In this document: one piece after another, positions 17,280 to 25,311 of the stretch | Layout of the letters: each line of letters opens with the position of its first letter | Numbering within the stretch: position 1 is the stretch's first letter | Assembly (NCBI GenBank): GCA_900540875.1 | Contig: UQHT01000013.1 | Span: 1 to 60,816, forward strand | Source of the DNA: an uncultured Collinsella sp. | Lineage (GTDB): Bacteria > Actinomycetota > Coriobacteriia > Coriobacteriales > Coriobacteriaceae | DNA length: 60,816 nt | Reading direction: 5' to 3' | Translations under genes and position numbers: made by a program | The notes under the pieces: model-generated | What the model was told of the DNA's origin: nothing | The model's input: only the letters and a program-made list of their open reading frames with translations | Database searches by the model: none

Positions 17280-18057
17280 CGCGCTGCTTGAGCGTCTGTC
17301 GGCACCTCCTACGCGTACCACGCGGGAGCGTTACCGCCACGAGCTCAAGTACCTCATCAACGAAGGCGAGCACGCTGCGCTTGCCTGCCGTATGGCGCCG
17401 GTGTTTAAGCTGGACAAGCATGCGCAGGCGGGCGGTTACACCATTCGCAGCCTGTACTTTGACGACTACTGCAACTCGGCCTACGAGGAAAAAGACGCCG
17501 GTATTCTCATGCGCAAAAAATATCGCGTGCGCATCTATAACGGCGGCGACAAGGTGATTAAGCTCGAGCGCAAAAAGAAGTACGGTAGCTGGATCTACAA
17601 GGAGGACGCGCCACTCACGCGTGGCGAGTTTGAGCAGATTCTGGCCGGAGACTACGACTTTTTGCTGAGGAGCCCCTATCCGCTCTGTCGCGAGTTCTAC
17701 ATCGAGTGCATCTGCAACGTGATGCGCCCGAGGACTATCGTGGACTACGAGCGCGAGCCGTGGGTGATGGATGAGGGCACCGTGCGCATCACGTTTGACA
17801 TGAACGTGCGTGCCGCGGTGGGAAGCTTCGATATCTTTGACGCGACGCTGCCCGCGCTGCCGGTCCTGGAGCCCGGCAAGCTGGTGATGGAGGTCAAGTT
17901 TACGGAGTTTTGCCCGCAGCTGGTGCGCGATATGGTGCCGCCGGGCGCGGCCGAACTCACGGCGGTCTCCAAGTACTGCCTGTGTTACGAAAAGACCGCC
18001 TACCTGCGTGGATTTAATTACTGGGAATCGGATTTTGAGAACCGAGGGGATATTTAG
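17266..18057 (+). CDS. VTC-domain polyphosphate polymerase-like protein
   Basis: A 263-aa soluble protein of the triphosphate-tunnel/VTC type. Conserved tunnel residues are visible: E26 and K28 (RHELKYL), R61 (TIRSLYFDD), R87 and R89 (YRVRIYN), K99, E101 and K103 (KLERKKK), then LVMEVKFTEF and SKYCLCYEK. Eukaryotic VTC4 makes polyphosphate from ATP with these residues; bacterial members are annotated likewise with little proof. The start ATG overlaps the end of the CotH gene by 14 bases and has GGAGG 7-8 bases upstream. It is followed after three bases by the DUF4956 gene, its usual partner. Confidence 0.88.
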   Translation: MRRASALLERLSAPPTRTTRERYRHELKYLINEGEHAALACRMAPVFKLDKHAQAGGYTIRSLYFDDYCNSAYEEKDAGILMRKKYRVRIYNGGDKVIKLERKKKYGSWIYKEDAPLTRGEFEQILAGDYDFLLRSPYPLCREFYIECICNVMRPRTIVDYEREPWVMDEGTVRITFDMNVRAAVGSFDIFDATLPALPVLEPGKLVMEVKFTEFCPQLVRDMVPPGAAELTAVSKYCLCYEKTAYLRGFNYWESDFENRGDI

Positions 18058-18060
18058 ACC

Positions 18061-18726
18061 ATGAGCACCAGGGACTTTTTTAAGAACTCCGTCTTGGAGG
18101 CGTTTGGCCAGGTCGACCCTGCCAAGATCGGTCTGTCGCTGCTCGTGGCGCTCGCCATGGGCATCCTGATCTATTGCGTGTACAAGCGCTTTTTTACCGG
18201 CGTGGTGTATTCACGCAGTTTTGCCGTGACACTCGTGGGCATGTGCGTGCTTACCTGCATGGTCACGCTCGCGATCTCGACGAACGTGGTCATCTCGCTC
18301 GGTATGGTCGGTGCTTTGTCCATCGTCCGCTATCGTACGGCGGTTAAGGACCCGCTCGACCTGCTGTATCTGTTTTGGGCCATTACCACGGGCATTACGG
18401 CGGGTGCCGGCATGTACGCGCTCGTGGGGCTCACGGCAGTGGTGATCGTGGTGATGATTGTCGGCTTCGCGAGCCACCAAGACAAGGCGCGCGTGTACAT
18501 GATGGTCATCCACTACACGGGCCAGACTACCGGCGATGATATCGTGCGCGCGTTTGGGCGTGCCAAGTTTTCCGTCAAGTCCAAGACCATGCGCGGCGAC
18601 AAGGTCGAGATGGCCGTCGAGGTGTTCTCGGACGGCGTGGATATGCCCTATGCCGACACCATCCGTGCGCTCGACGACGTGGAAGACCTGACGCTTATCC
18701 AGTACAACGGTGAATACCACGGCTAA
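18061..18726 (+). CDS. DUF4956 membrane protein, last gene of the Pel operon
   Basis: A 221-aa protein with about four membrane helices between residues 20 and 140 and a soluble C-terminal domain of about 80 residues. The block VGALSIVRYRTAVKDPLDL is characteristic of DUF4956. In many bacteria this family is encoded beside VTC-type polymerases, so it may be the membrane channel or anchor for the product; this is inference. The ATG comes three bases after the VTC stop. A hairpin follows at 18735. Confidence 0.88.
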   Translation: MSTRDFFKNSVLEAFGQVDPAKIGLSLLVALAMGILIYCVYKRFFTGVVYSRSFAVTLVGMCVLTCMVTLAISTNVVISLGMVGALSIVRYRTAVKDPLDLLYLFWAITTGITAGAGMYALVGLTAVVIVVMIVGFASHQDKARVYMMVIHYTGQTTGDDIVRAFGRAKFSVKSKTMRGDKVEMAVEVFSDGVDMPYADTIRALDDVEDLTLIQYNGEYHG

Positions 18727-18734
18727 CTTGGTTC

Positions 18735-18754
18735 CGGCGTTCTAACGAACGCCG
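18735..18754 (+). terminator. Hairpin after the Pel operon
   Basis: CGGCGTTC and GAACGCCG form a perfect 8-bp stem with a four-base loop, nine bases after the DUF4956 stop. There is no T run, so it may be a weak terminator or an mRNA 3' end stabiliser. Confidence 0.45.
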
Positions 18755-18827
18755 AATCGCTCGCCGCTGCGCGGGCTCTTCCAGGATGGGTTAATTTGGT
18801 TCAGTTTAATTTAAGGGACGGTGTCGC

Positions 18828-19820
18828 GTGGACGTGCAACAGTTAGAGGAGGACTGGGCTGCAAGGGCTGGTGCGCGTGAGGCGCGTCTTGTTGCGGCCC
18901 CGCATGTGCCGGCGGCTCTGTCGCTGCTGGGTATCGTGCGTCCCGGTGACCGCCTGGTGGCCTTTGCGGATGACTTTACCGAAGCGTTTGCTTGCGGTTT
19001 TGATGGCTGCGATGTTGTGCTGGTGGGGGAGCCGTCGGCTGCGGCGTTTACCGCCGCGTCCGAAGGCTTTGATGCTTCGTTTGATGCCGAGGGGCCGCAC
19101 CTGTGGTGGTTCGTCAACTCCATCGGTGGCTTTGGCCTGCGTGTGCCTGACCTTCGCGCTCTGGGCCGCTCGGCTCGCGTGGTCCATGCGCTGCTCGTCG
19201 TTGACAACACGGTGGCTTCCATCTTTGGCTGCGATCCCTTGCGTTTGGGTGCTGTACTGTCGCTCGAGGCGCTCGATCGCGTGTGCGCCGGTGACGCGCC
19301 GCGCAAGCTTGTGGCGGCGTCGGTCGCACGCTCGCAGCTCAAGCGCCATCGCGTGGACGCTGCTGCCGAGTGCACGCATGCCCTGCTCGAGGGGCGCGGA
19401 TTGGCCTCGCTCGACTTGTCCTCCGATGAGGTCGAGGTCCTAGAGCACGGGCTCGACACACTCGACACTCGCATGCAGGCGCACTTCGATCGCGCCCGTG
19501 CGCTGGCTGAATATTTGGCCGCGAATGAGATGGTGCGCAACGTGTGCTATCCCGGGCTGACCTCGCATCCCGACCATGCCATCGCGACTGGCATCCTCGA
19601 GCACGGTTTTGGCCCGGCAGTAGAGTTTGACCTGATGGACTGCAGCGCGGGCGAATTCTTCAGCATACTGCCGGACGAATTTCGCACATCGCCCGCCGGC
19701 GGCGCAACAACGCACCTTTCGGCCCCACGTGGCGAGCAAGCAAGCACCATCCGTCTCTTCGCCGGCACCGACGACCCCCTGCAGGTGGCTGGCACCCTCG
19801 ATAACGCCCTCCGCAAGTAG
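18828..19820 (+). CDS. Cys/Met-metabolism PLP-enzyme-like protein lacking the PLP lysine
   Basis: A 330-aa protein shaped like cystathionine gamma-synthase-type enzymes. LLVVDNTVAS holds the PLP-ring aspartate (D126), and the C-terminal TSPAGGATTHLSAP and TIRLFAGTDDP match the carboxylate-binding region. Where active enzymes have S-x-T-K, about 20 residues after that aspartate, this protein reads SLEALDR (145-151). The Schiff-base lysine is therefore missing. Several other blocks are shortened; relatives are 380-400 aa. It may be a non-catalytic or repurposed protein. The start is GTG with AAGGGACGG upstream. The stop codon lies inside the first arm of a long inverted repeat. Confidence 0.8.
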   Translation: MDVQQLEEDWAARAGAREARLVAAPHVPAALSLLGIVRPGDRLVAFADDFTEAFACGFDGCDVVLVGEPSAAAFTAASEGFDASFDAEGPHLWWFVNSIGGFGLRVPDLRALGRSARVVHALLVVDNTVASIFGCDPLRLGAVLSLEALDRVCAGDAPRKLVAASVARSQLKRHRVDAAAECTHALLEGRGLASLDLSSDEVEVLEHGLDTLDTRMQAHFDRARALAEYLAANEMVRNVCYPGLTSHPDHAIATGILEHGFGPAVEFDLMDCSAGEFFSILPDEFRTSPAGGATTHLSAPRGEQASTIRLFAGTDDPLQVAGTLDNALRK

Positions 19821-19924
19821 TCAATTTGGGACGGGGCTATTTTAGCTACCTTGGTAGGTAGCGCGAACGGTTTGGTCGATTAACGGCAGGGGTAGCTAAA
19901 ATAGCCCCGTCCCAAATTGACTAC
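19817..19924. repeat. Perfect 34-bp inverted repeat with 40-bp spacer
   Basis: The left arm 19817-19850 and right arm 19891-19924 are exact reverse complements. The core of the left arm is TTTGGGACGGGGCTATTTTA. The left arm begins on the last base of the AAG codon before the upstream gene's TAG, so that stop codon is inside the repeat. RNA from either strand would form a very stable 34-bp hairpin. No transposase gene lies inside. It resembles a miniature palindromic element and could also terminate transcription. Confidence 0.9.
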
Positions 19925-19991
19925 TCAAAGCGCTGAATGGGGTACTTTCCATATTGTCTTATCGGGGCACGTGCCACGAAAACGGCCTATC

Positions 19992-20113
19992 TACTACGTT
20001 AAACCCCTTGGGGTCAACCATACCCGCCATCTTTGAAAAATGGCAAGCCGTCTACCAGCGGTTTTGTTTTCACGAAATCCGGGGTGGTCGAGGGCGTTCA
20101 ACTTAACGTAGTA
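19992..20113. repeat. About 120-bp element with 11-bp terminal inverted repeats
   Basis: TACTACGTTAA at 19992-20002 is exactly inverted at 20103-20113. The interior has no open frame of note but contains CCCCTTGGGG (20004-20013). Together with the 34-bp repeat it fills most of the 360-bp non-coding stretch 19821-20181. It could be a miniature transposable element or a remnant; no target duplication is evident. Confidence 0.4.
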
Positions 20114-20181
20114 AATGGGCGCATTTTATGGCGCGCGTCTTAATTCGTTAGTGCGGCGAACCAATGATCGGTCCAGATAGT

Positions 20182-20529
20182 CTACTTTGCGTTGATGCTG
20201 GCGATGAGGTCGTTGGCCCTTGTTGCAATTACTTGGTTGATCTCTGCCTGCAGCTCCTCGTAGACCGCTATGGCGCGCTTGCCGGCCGGCGTGAGCGTGG
20301 ATCCGCGGGCGCCGTCGCGCTCGATAAGCTTGCAGCCCAGCTGGCCTTCGGCTTCGTTTACAATACGCCACGCTTTGGAATAGGCCATGCCCATGCTCTT
20401 TGCGGCACGGTTGAGCGAGTGCTCGCGGGCGATGCCTTGCAGCAACAAAACGCAACCATGCCCGAACACGCCCGGCAGATCTTTGTCGCACGCCTGAATG
20501 ACGAGTTTCGCCGTCGTCTTGTACTCCAT
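20182..20529 (-). CDS. ModE-like winged-helix DNA-binding protein
   Basis: A 115-aa protein made of a single LysR/ModE-type winged helix: LLQGIAREHSLNRAAKSMGM and SYSKAWRIV-like AYSKAWRIVNEAEGQLG, then LIERDGARGSTLTPAG. It lacks the C-terminal molybdate-binding domain of full ModE. No molybdate transporter is adjacent, so the effector is unknown. It is divergent from guaB. The ATG at 20529 is preceded by GAGG and GGGGAG; a GTG three codons earlier (20538) is equally possible. Confidence 0.82.
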   Translation of the reverse strand: MEYKTTAKLVIQACDKDLPGVFGHGCVLLLQGIAREHSLNRAAKSMGMAYSKAWRIVNEAEGQLGCKLIERDGARGSTLTPAGKRAIAVYEELQAEINQVIATRANDLIASINAK

Positions 20530-20722
20530 GTGCCTCACGTCTCCCCGCTAAAGTGTTTGCTGGGCAAACGCAAAGCCTGCGTCAAACCCTCGTGTGCTCT
20601 TCTTAAATCATGCATTGTAGCAGTCAAAGTACGTTAAGATACTTGCCCAGTATTGGGCGCCCAAGGTTGGGCTGGGTCCTACGAGGCCTGCAGCCGACCG
20701 GTCGCATGGAAAAAGGAGAAAC

Positions 20723-22234
20723 ATGGCTACGTTCTTTCCCGGTGAGTCCCACACGTTTTCGGAGTATCTGCTGGTCCCTGGTTACTCGTCCTCGCAGTGC
20801 ATCCCCAACAACGTATCTCTCAAGACGCCGCTAACCCGCTTCAAGCGCGGTGAGAAGCCGGCAATCACCCTGAACATCCCCATGGTTTCCGCCATCATGC
20901 AGTCCGTCTCGGGCGTCGACATGGGTGTCGCACTCGCTACTGAGGGTGGCCTGTCCTTCATCTATGGTTCCCAGACCCCCGAGTCCGAGGCCGCCATGGT
21001 CAAGGCCGTCAAGGACCACAAGGCCGGCTTCGTTCAGTCCGATTCCACGCTGACCCCCGATATGACCATGGAGCAGGTCATCGAGCTCAAGGATAAGACC
21101 GGTCACTCCACCATGCCGGTCACCGACGACGGCACTCCCAAGGGTAAGCTCCTGGGCATCGTCACCAGCCGTGACTATCGCCCCAGCCGCGATGACCACC
21201 AGAAGAAGGTCTCCGAGTTCATGACCCCGCGTGAGGAGCTCATCGTGGGCGACAAGAACATCAGCCTCAAGGTTGCCAACGACGTGATCTGGGACAACAA
21301 GCTCAACGCCCTGCCGATCGTCGACGACAACGATCACCTCATGGGCATCGTCTTCCGCAAGGACTACGACAGCCATAAGACCAACCCCAACGAGCTGCTC
21401 GACGGCGATAAGCGCTACATGGTCGGCGCCGGTATCAACACCCGCGACTATGCCGAGCGCGTGCCGCTGCTCATCGAGGCCGGCGCCGACGTCCTGTGCA
21501 TCGACTCTTCCGAGGGCTTCAGCGAGTGGCAGAAGCGCACCATCGAGTGGATCCGCGCCAACTACGGCGAGGACGTCAAGGTCGGTGCCGGTAACGTCGT
21601 CGACGCCGAGGGCTTCCGCTTTTTGGCCGACTGCGGTGCCGACTTCATCAAGGTCGGTATCGGCGGCGGCTCCATCTGCATTACCCGCGAGACCAAGGGT
21701 ATCGGCCGTGGTCAGGCCACCGCGCTGATCGATGTCTGCCGCGCTCGCGACGAGTACTACGAGGAGACCGGCGTCTACGTGCCCGTGTGCTCCGACGGCG
21801 GTATCGTCTACGACTACCACATGACGCTCGCCCTTGCCATGGGTGCCGACTTTATGATGCTGGGCCGCTACTTCGCCCGCTTTGACGAGAGCCCGACCGA
21901 GCGCGTCAACGTTAATGGCCAGTACATGAAGGAGTACTGGGGCGAGGGTTCCGCGCGCGCCCGCAACTGGCAGCGCTACGACCTGGGCGGCGCCGCGAAG
22001 CTCAGCTTCGTCGAGGGCGTCGACTCCTACGTCCCGTACGCCGGCTCCCTCAAGGACGGCGTGGGCGGCACGCTTTACAAGGTTAAGTCCACGATGTGCA
22101 ACTGCGGCGCCCTCTCGATCCCCGAGCTCCAGGAAAAGGCGCGCCTGACGCTGGTGAGCTCGACCTCGATCGTCGAAGGCGGCGCCCACGACGTAGTCGT
22201 CAAGGACTCTCAGCAGAGCGTTTCCTATCGATAA
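20723..22234 (+). CDS. guaB: IMP dehydrogenase
   Basis: A 503-aa enzyme that oxidises IMP to XMP with NAD, the first step to GMP. The N-terminal part of the barrel is followed by two CBS motifs (about residues 105-220: KLLGIVTSRDYR, HLMGIVFRKDYD). The catalytic loop GSICITRE holds C319, with the mobile flap (YWGEGSARARNWQRY) further on. AAAAAGGAG stands before the ATG. The 190-bp leader can fold several hairpins, including CCCAG...CTGGG around 20647-20678, but no known riboswitch is recognisable. A clear terminator follows the gene. Confidence 0.95.
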   Translation: MATFFPGESHTFSEYLLVPGYSSSQCIPNNVSLKTPLTRFKRGEKPAITLNIPMVSAIMQSVSGVDMGVALATEGGLSFIYGSQTPESEAAMVKAVKDHKAGFVQSDSTLTPDMTMEQVIELKDKTGHSTMPVTDDGTPKGKLLGIVTSRDYRPSRDDHQKKVSEFMTPREELIVGDKNISLKVANDVIWDNKLNALPIVDDNDHLMGIVFRKDYDSHKTNPNELLDGDKRYMVGAGINTRDYAERVPLLIEAGADVLCIDSSEGFSEWQKRTIEWIRANYGEDVKVGAGNVVDAEGFRFLADCGADFIKVGIGGGSICITRETKGIGRGQATALIDVCRARDEYYEETGVYVPVCSDGGIVYDYHMTLALAMGADFMMLGRYFARFDESPTERVNVNGQYMKEYWGEGSARARNWQRYDLGGAAKLSFVEGVDSYVPYAGSLKDGVGGTLYKVKSTMCNCGALSIPELQEKARLTLVSSTSIVEGGAHDVVVKDSQQSVSYR

Positions 22235-22283
22235 GGTTGGAGCTGCATATCAAAGGTTGAGTATCAACCACGTTATTTAGATA

Positions 22284-22325
22284 AAGCGAGATGCATGCAA
22301 GTCGCAGGCATCTCGCTTGTTGTAT
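22284..22325 (+). terminator. Terminator of guaB
   Basis: AAGCGAGATGC (22284-22294) pairs perfectly with GCATCTCGCTT (22308-22318), followed by a T-rich tail (GTTGTATTT). Confidence 0.75.
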
Positions 22326-22353
22326 TTGCTATCATCATGCGAGTTAACGATGT

Positions 22354-22471
22354 GGCGGGGCGTTCTTACCTTTGCTCGCTGCAAGTTCCGCATGAGCCGA
22401 AGATCACTTAATGTGCTCTTCGTGCGAGCAGGACTGTCCGCAGCAGCGAGCAAAGGTAAGAACGCCCCGCC
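22354..22471. repeat. Perfect 29-bp inverted repeat with 60-bp spacer before leuS
   Basis: The left arm 22354-22382 and the right arm 22443-22471 are exact reverse complements; the left arm begins GGCGGGGCGTTCTTACC. The right arm ends 27 bases before the leuS start and 16-17 bases before its ribosome site. RNA would fold into a long hairpin in the leuS leader. No T-box sequence for leucine tRNA is visible in the leader. Like the repeat at 19817 it contains a GGGGC-rich outer end, but the arm sequences differ. Confidence 0.9.
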
Positions 22472-22497
22472 CCAACCGAGATAACAAAGGAGCTGAT

Positions 22498-25074
22498 ATG
22501 TGCGATTGCACAGATCATAAGGACGAGATCCCTGCCTACGACGCGCAGGCCATTGAGTCCAAGTGGATGAAGGCCTGGGAGGACTCCGACCTCTTTGCGG
22601 TCGACACCGACGACAGCAAGCCCAAGAAGTACGTGCTCGAGATGTTCCCGTATCCGTCGGGCGACCTTCACATGGGCCATGCGCGCAACTACACCATCGG
22701 CGACGCCATGGCCCGTCAGGCCCGCATGCGCGGCTACGACGTGCTGCACCCCATCGGGTTCGATGCCTTTGGCCTGCCTGCCGAGAATGCCGCCATCAAG
22801 CACAACACGCAGGCTGCCGCCTGGACGTATAAGAACATGGATCAGGCGCTTGCCACGATGAGGCGCATGGGCTTCTCCTACGATCTGGATCGCATGGTCA
22901 AGACCTGCAGTCCCGACTACTACCGTTGGGGCCAGTGGATCTTTGAGAAGATGTGGGAAAAGGGCCTGGTCTACCGCAAGAAGAACCCGGTCAACTGGTG
23001 CCCTACCTGCAAGACTGTTCTGGCCAACGAGCAGGTCACCGAGGGCAAGTGCTGGCGCTGCGGCACCGAGCCCGAGAAGCGCGACCTTGAGCAGTGGTAC
23101 TTCAAGATCACCGAGTACTCCCAGGAGCTGCTCGACGACCTGGAGAAGCTCCCCGGCTGGCCCGAGCGCGTCAAGCAGATGCAGGCCAACTGGATCGGTC
23201 GCTCCGAGGGCGCCGAGGTCGACTTTACCCTGTGCGACAAGGATGGGGAGCCCATTGAGGGCGACGAGGGCAAGATCACCGTCTTCACCACGCGCGCCGA
23301 TACCCTCTTTGGCGTCTCCTTCTTTGTCCTGGCTCCCGAGTACGCTCGTCTGCACGAGCTCGTCGAGGGCACGGAGTACGAGGAGGCTGTCACCAAGATC
23401 GTCGAGGACTCCAAGCATATCTCTGCCGTCGAACGTGCCCAGGGCACCCTCGAGAAGCACGGTGCCTTTACCGGCCGCTATGTGGTGAACCCCGTCAACG
23501 GCGAGAAGGTCCCCGTGTGGGTTGCCGATTATGTCGTTGCCGACTACGGCACCGGCGCCGTCATGGCCGTTCCCTGCGGCGACCAGCGCGACTTTGAGTT
23601 CGCCCGCAAGTACGACCTGCCTATCGTGCCGATCATCCTGGACGATGAGGATCGCGCTGCCGTCGAGGCTAGCGGCGAGACCATCGACACCTTCCATGCC
23701 GAGAACGTCGACTGGGATTGCGCCCACGCTGCCGAGGGCACGCTCGTCCAGTCGGGCAAGTACACCGGCATGCGCGGCGGCAAGCACTCTGAGGGCGAGG
23801 CTGCCATCGTGGCCGACCTCGAGGCCATGGGCTGCGGCCGTCGCAAGGTCGAGTTCCGCCTGCGCGACTGGCTCATCAGCCGTCAGCGTTACTGGGGCAA
23901 CCCCATCCCGGCCATCCACTGCGAGCACTGCGGCATCGTGCCCGTGCCCGAGGACCAGCTGCCGGTGACGCTGCCCGAGAACCTGGACCTGGGTGCCGGC
24001 GAGACCCTCGCCGAGTGCAAGGAGTTCTACGAGACCACCTGCCCGGTCTGTGGTCGCCCGGCCAAGCGCGAGACCGATACCATGGACACCTTCACCTGCT
24101 CCAGCTGGTATTACCTGCGCTATACCGACCCGCACAACACCGAGCTGCCCTTCTCCCGTGAGGCCGCCGATCGTTGGATGCCCGTCGATAACTACATCGG
24201 CGGCATCGAGCACGCCATTTTGCACCTGCTCTACAGTCGCTTCTTTACCAAGGCGCTGCGCGACCTGGGCCTGCTGAGCGTTGACGAACCCTTTACCAAC
24301 CTGCTGTGCCAGGGCATGGTCAAGGACGAGAACGGCGACACCATGTCCAAGTCCAAGGGCAACGTCGTGCCCCCGAGTTCAGTCATTGAGCCCTACGGTG
24401 CCGACACCATGCGTCTGGCGATCCTGTTTATCGCCCCGCCCGAGAAGGACTTCGACTGGGATCCCAAGGCCGTCGAGGGCGCTAACCGCTTCATTAAGCG
24501 CGCCTGGCGTATCGTGTGGCAGCTCGTCCAGTCCGGCGACGCCAACGTGGCCTTTGACAAGTCCGCGCTCGACGAGACAGCGATGAAGCTCTACCGCGAG
24601 CGCCATCGCACCATCGCCAAGTGCACCGAGGACTTCGATCGTGGCCAGTTCAACACCGCCATCTCGGCCGTCATGGAGCTCGTCAACGCGGCGAGCGCCT
24701 ACCTCAACGCCACCGAGGGTGCCGCCCGCGACAAGGCGCTGTGCTACGGCGTGGCTAAGGATATCGTGAGCGTCCTTGCCCCCATCTGCCCGTTCTGGGC
24801 CGACGAATTGTGGCACGAGGCCCTCGGCTGCGAGGGCAACGCCTACACCGCCGCCTGGCCCGAGTTCGACCTGGCCGAGTCCATCGAGGATACGGTGCAG
24901 ATCGTCGTCCAGGTGCTCGGCAAGGTCCGTGGCCGCATCGACGTCGCCCGCGACGCCTCCAACGAGGAGATGCAAGCTGCCGCTGAGGAAGCCGTTGCCA
25001 AGTGGCTTGAGGGCAAGACGGTCGTCAAGGCCATCTGCGTGCCCGGCAAGCTGGTCAACCTGGTGGTCAAGTAA
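22498..25074 (+). CDS. leuS: Leucyl-tRNA synthetase
   Basis: An 858-aa class I synthetase that charges tRNA-Leu. Visible parts are the HIGH-type motif HMGH (58-61) after FPYPSGD, the zinc-type cysteines NWCPTC and CWRCG (about 164-195), the editing domain with TTRADTLFG and YGTGAVMAVP, and the second motif TMSKS (615-619). The C-terminal anticodon-binding part is complete. The ATG at 22498 is preceded by AAAGGAG. Upstream in-frame codons fall inside the inverted repeat and are not used as start. Confidence 0.97.
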   Translation: MCDCTDHKDEIPAYDAQAIESKWMKAWEDSDLFAVDTDDSKPKKYVLEMFPYPSGDLHMGHARNYTIGDAMARQARMRGYDVLHPIGFDAFGLPAENAAIKHNTQAAAWTYKNMDQALATMRRMGFSYDLDRMVKTCSPDYYRWGQWIFEKMWEKGLVYRKKNPVNWCPTCKTVLANEQVTEGKCWRCGTEPEKRDLEQWYFKITEYSQELLDDLEKLPGWPERVKQMQANWIGRSEGAEVDFTLCDKDGEPIEGDEGKITVFTTRADTLFGVSFFVLAPEYARLHELVEGTEYEEAVTKIVEDSKHISAVERAQGTLEKHGAFTGRYVVNPVNGEKVPVWVADYVVADYGTGAVMAVPCGDQRDFEFARKYDLPIVPIILDDEDRAAVEASGETIDTFHAENVDWDCAHAAEGTLVQSGKYTGMRGGKHSEGEAAIVADLEAMGCGRRKVEFRLRDWLISRQRYWGNPIPAIHCEHCGIVPVPEDQLPVTLPENLDLGAGETLAECKEFYETTCPVCGRPAKRETDTMDTFTCSSWYYLRYTDPHNTELPFSREAADRWMPVDNYIGGIEHAILHLLYSRFFTKALRDLGLLSVDEPFTNLLCQGMVKDENGDTMSKSKGNVVPPSSVIEPYGADTMRLAILFIAPPEKDFDWDPKAVEGANRFIKRAWRIVWQLVQSGDANVAFDKSALDETAMKLYRERHRTIAKCTEDFDRGQFNTAISAVMELVNAASAYLNATEGAARDKALCYGVAKDIVSVLAPICPFWADELWHEALGCEGNAYTAAWPEFDLAESIEDTVQIVVQVLGKVRGRIDVARDASNEEMQAAAEEAVAKWLEGKTVVKAICVPGKLVNLVVK

Positions 25075-25104
25075 GCGCTGCGCGCATAGCTGACATCAAA
25101 AAGC

Positions 25105-25139
25105 GAGGGGCGATTCCGTAGGGAGTCGCCCCTCTTTTT
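25105..25139 (+). terminator. Terminator of leuS
   Basis: GAGGGGCGA (25105-25113) pairs with TCGCCCCTC (25126-25134), followed by TTTTT. Confidence 0.9.
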
Positions 25140-25224
25140 GGTTAAGGACACTTGCGACAACACCCAATTATCCATTTCTTGTGGAGAACCTGTGCTCACG
25201 CTGACCTGCGGGTTTGTGTTGTGG

Positions 25225-25253
25225 TTGCATGTTTGTGCAGGTATTGGTATAGT
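25225..25253 (+). promoter_or_regulatory. Promoter of the rimP-nusA-infB operon
   Basis: TTGCAT (25225-25230) and TATAGT (25248-25253) are 17 bases apart. Transcription would start near 25260, about 20 bases before the leader hairpin. Confidence 0.65.
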
Positions 25254-25280
25254 TTGCTTGCAAATGAAGTTGTAATTGAA

Positions 25281-25311
25281 AGAAGTGGGGTTTCGGCCCC
25301 GCTTCTTTTTT
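25281..25311 (+). terminator. Intrinsic-terminator-like hairpin in the rimP leader (possible attenuator)
   Basis: AGAAGTGGGG (25281-25290) pairs with CCCCGCTTCT (25297-25306; one G-U pair) across TTTCGG, and TTTTT follows. It stands between the promoter and the rimP ribosome site (GGAGGTG at 25319-25325). All transcripts from that promoter must read through it. Confidence 0.75.

Noticed and set aside
20553..20592. GGCAAAC and GCAAAGCC motifs upstream of guaB that recall a cyclic-di-GMP (GEMM) riboswitch
   Set aside because: The two motifs overlap in one short stretch, and the stems and tetraloop receptor of GEMM are missing. GTTTGC/GCAAAC forms a plain hairpin, and guaB is not a usual target.
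20831..22189. Long open frame of 452 codons on the minus strand opposite guaB
   Set aside because: It is a shadow of guaB caused by high GC codon use. Similar minus-strand frames lie opposite leuS, infB, nusA and smc. None has domain-like sequence.
22235..22497. A T-box riboswitch in the leuS leader
   Set aside because: No T-box core sequence, specifier loop or antiterminator could be found; the region is explained by the guaB terminator and the 29-bp inverted repeat.
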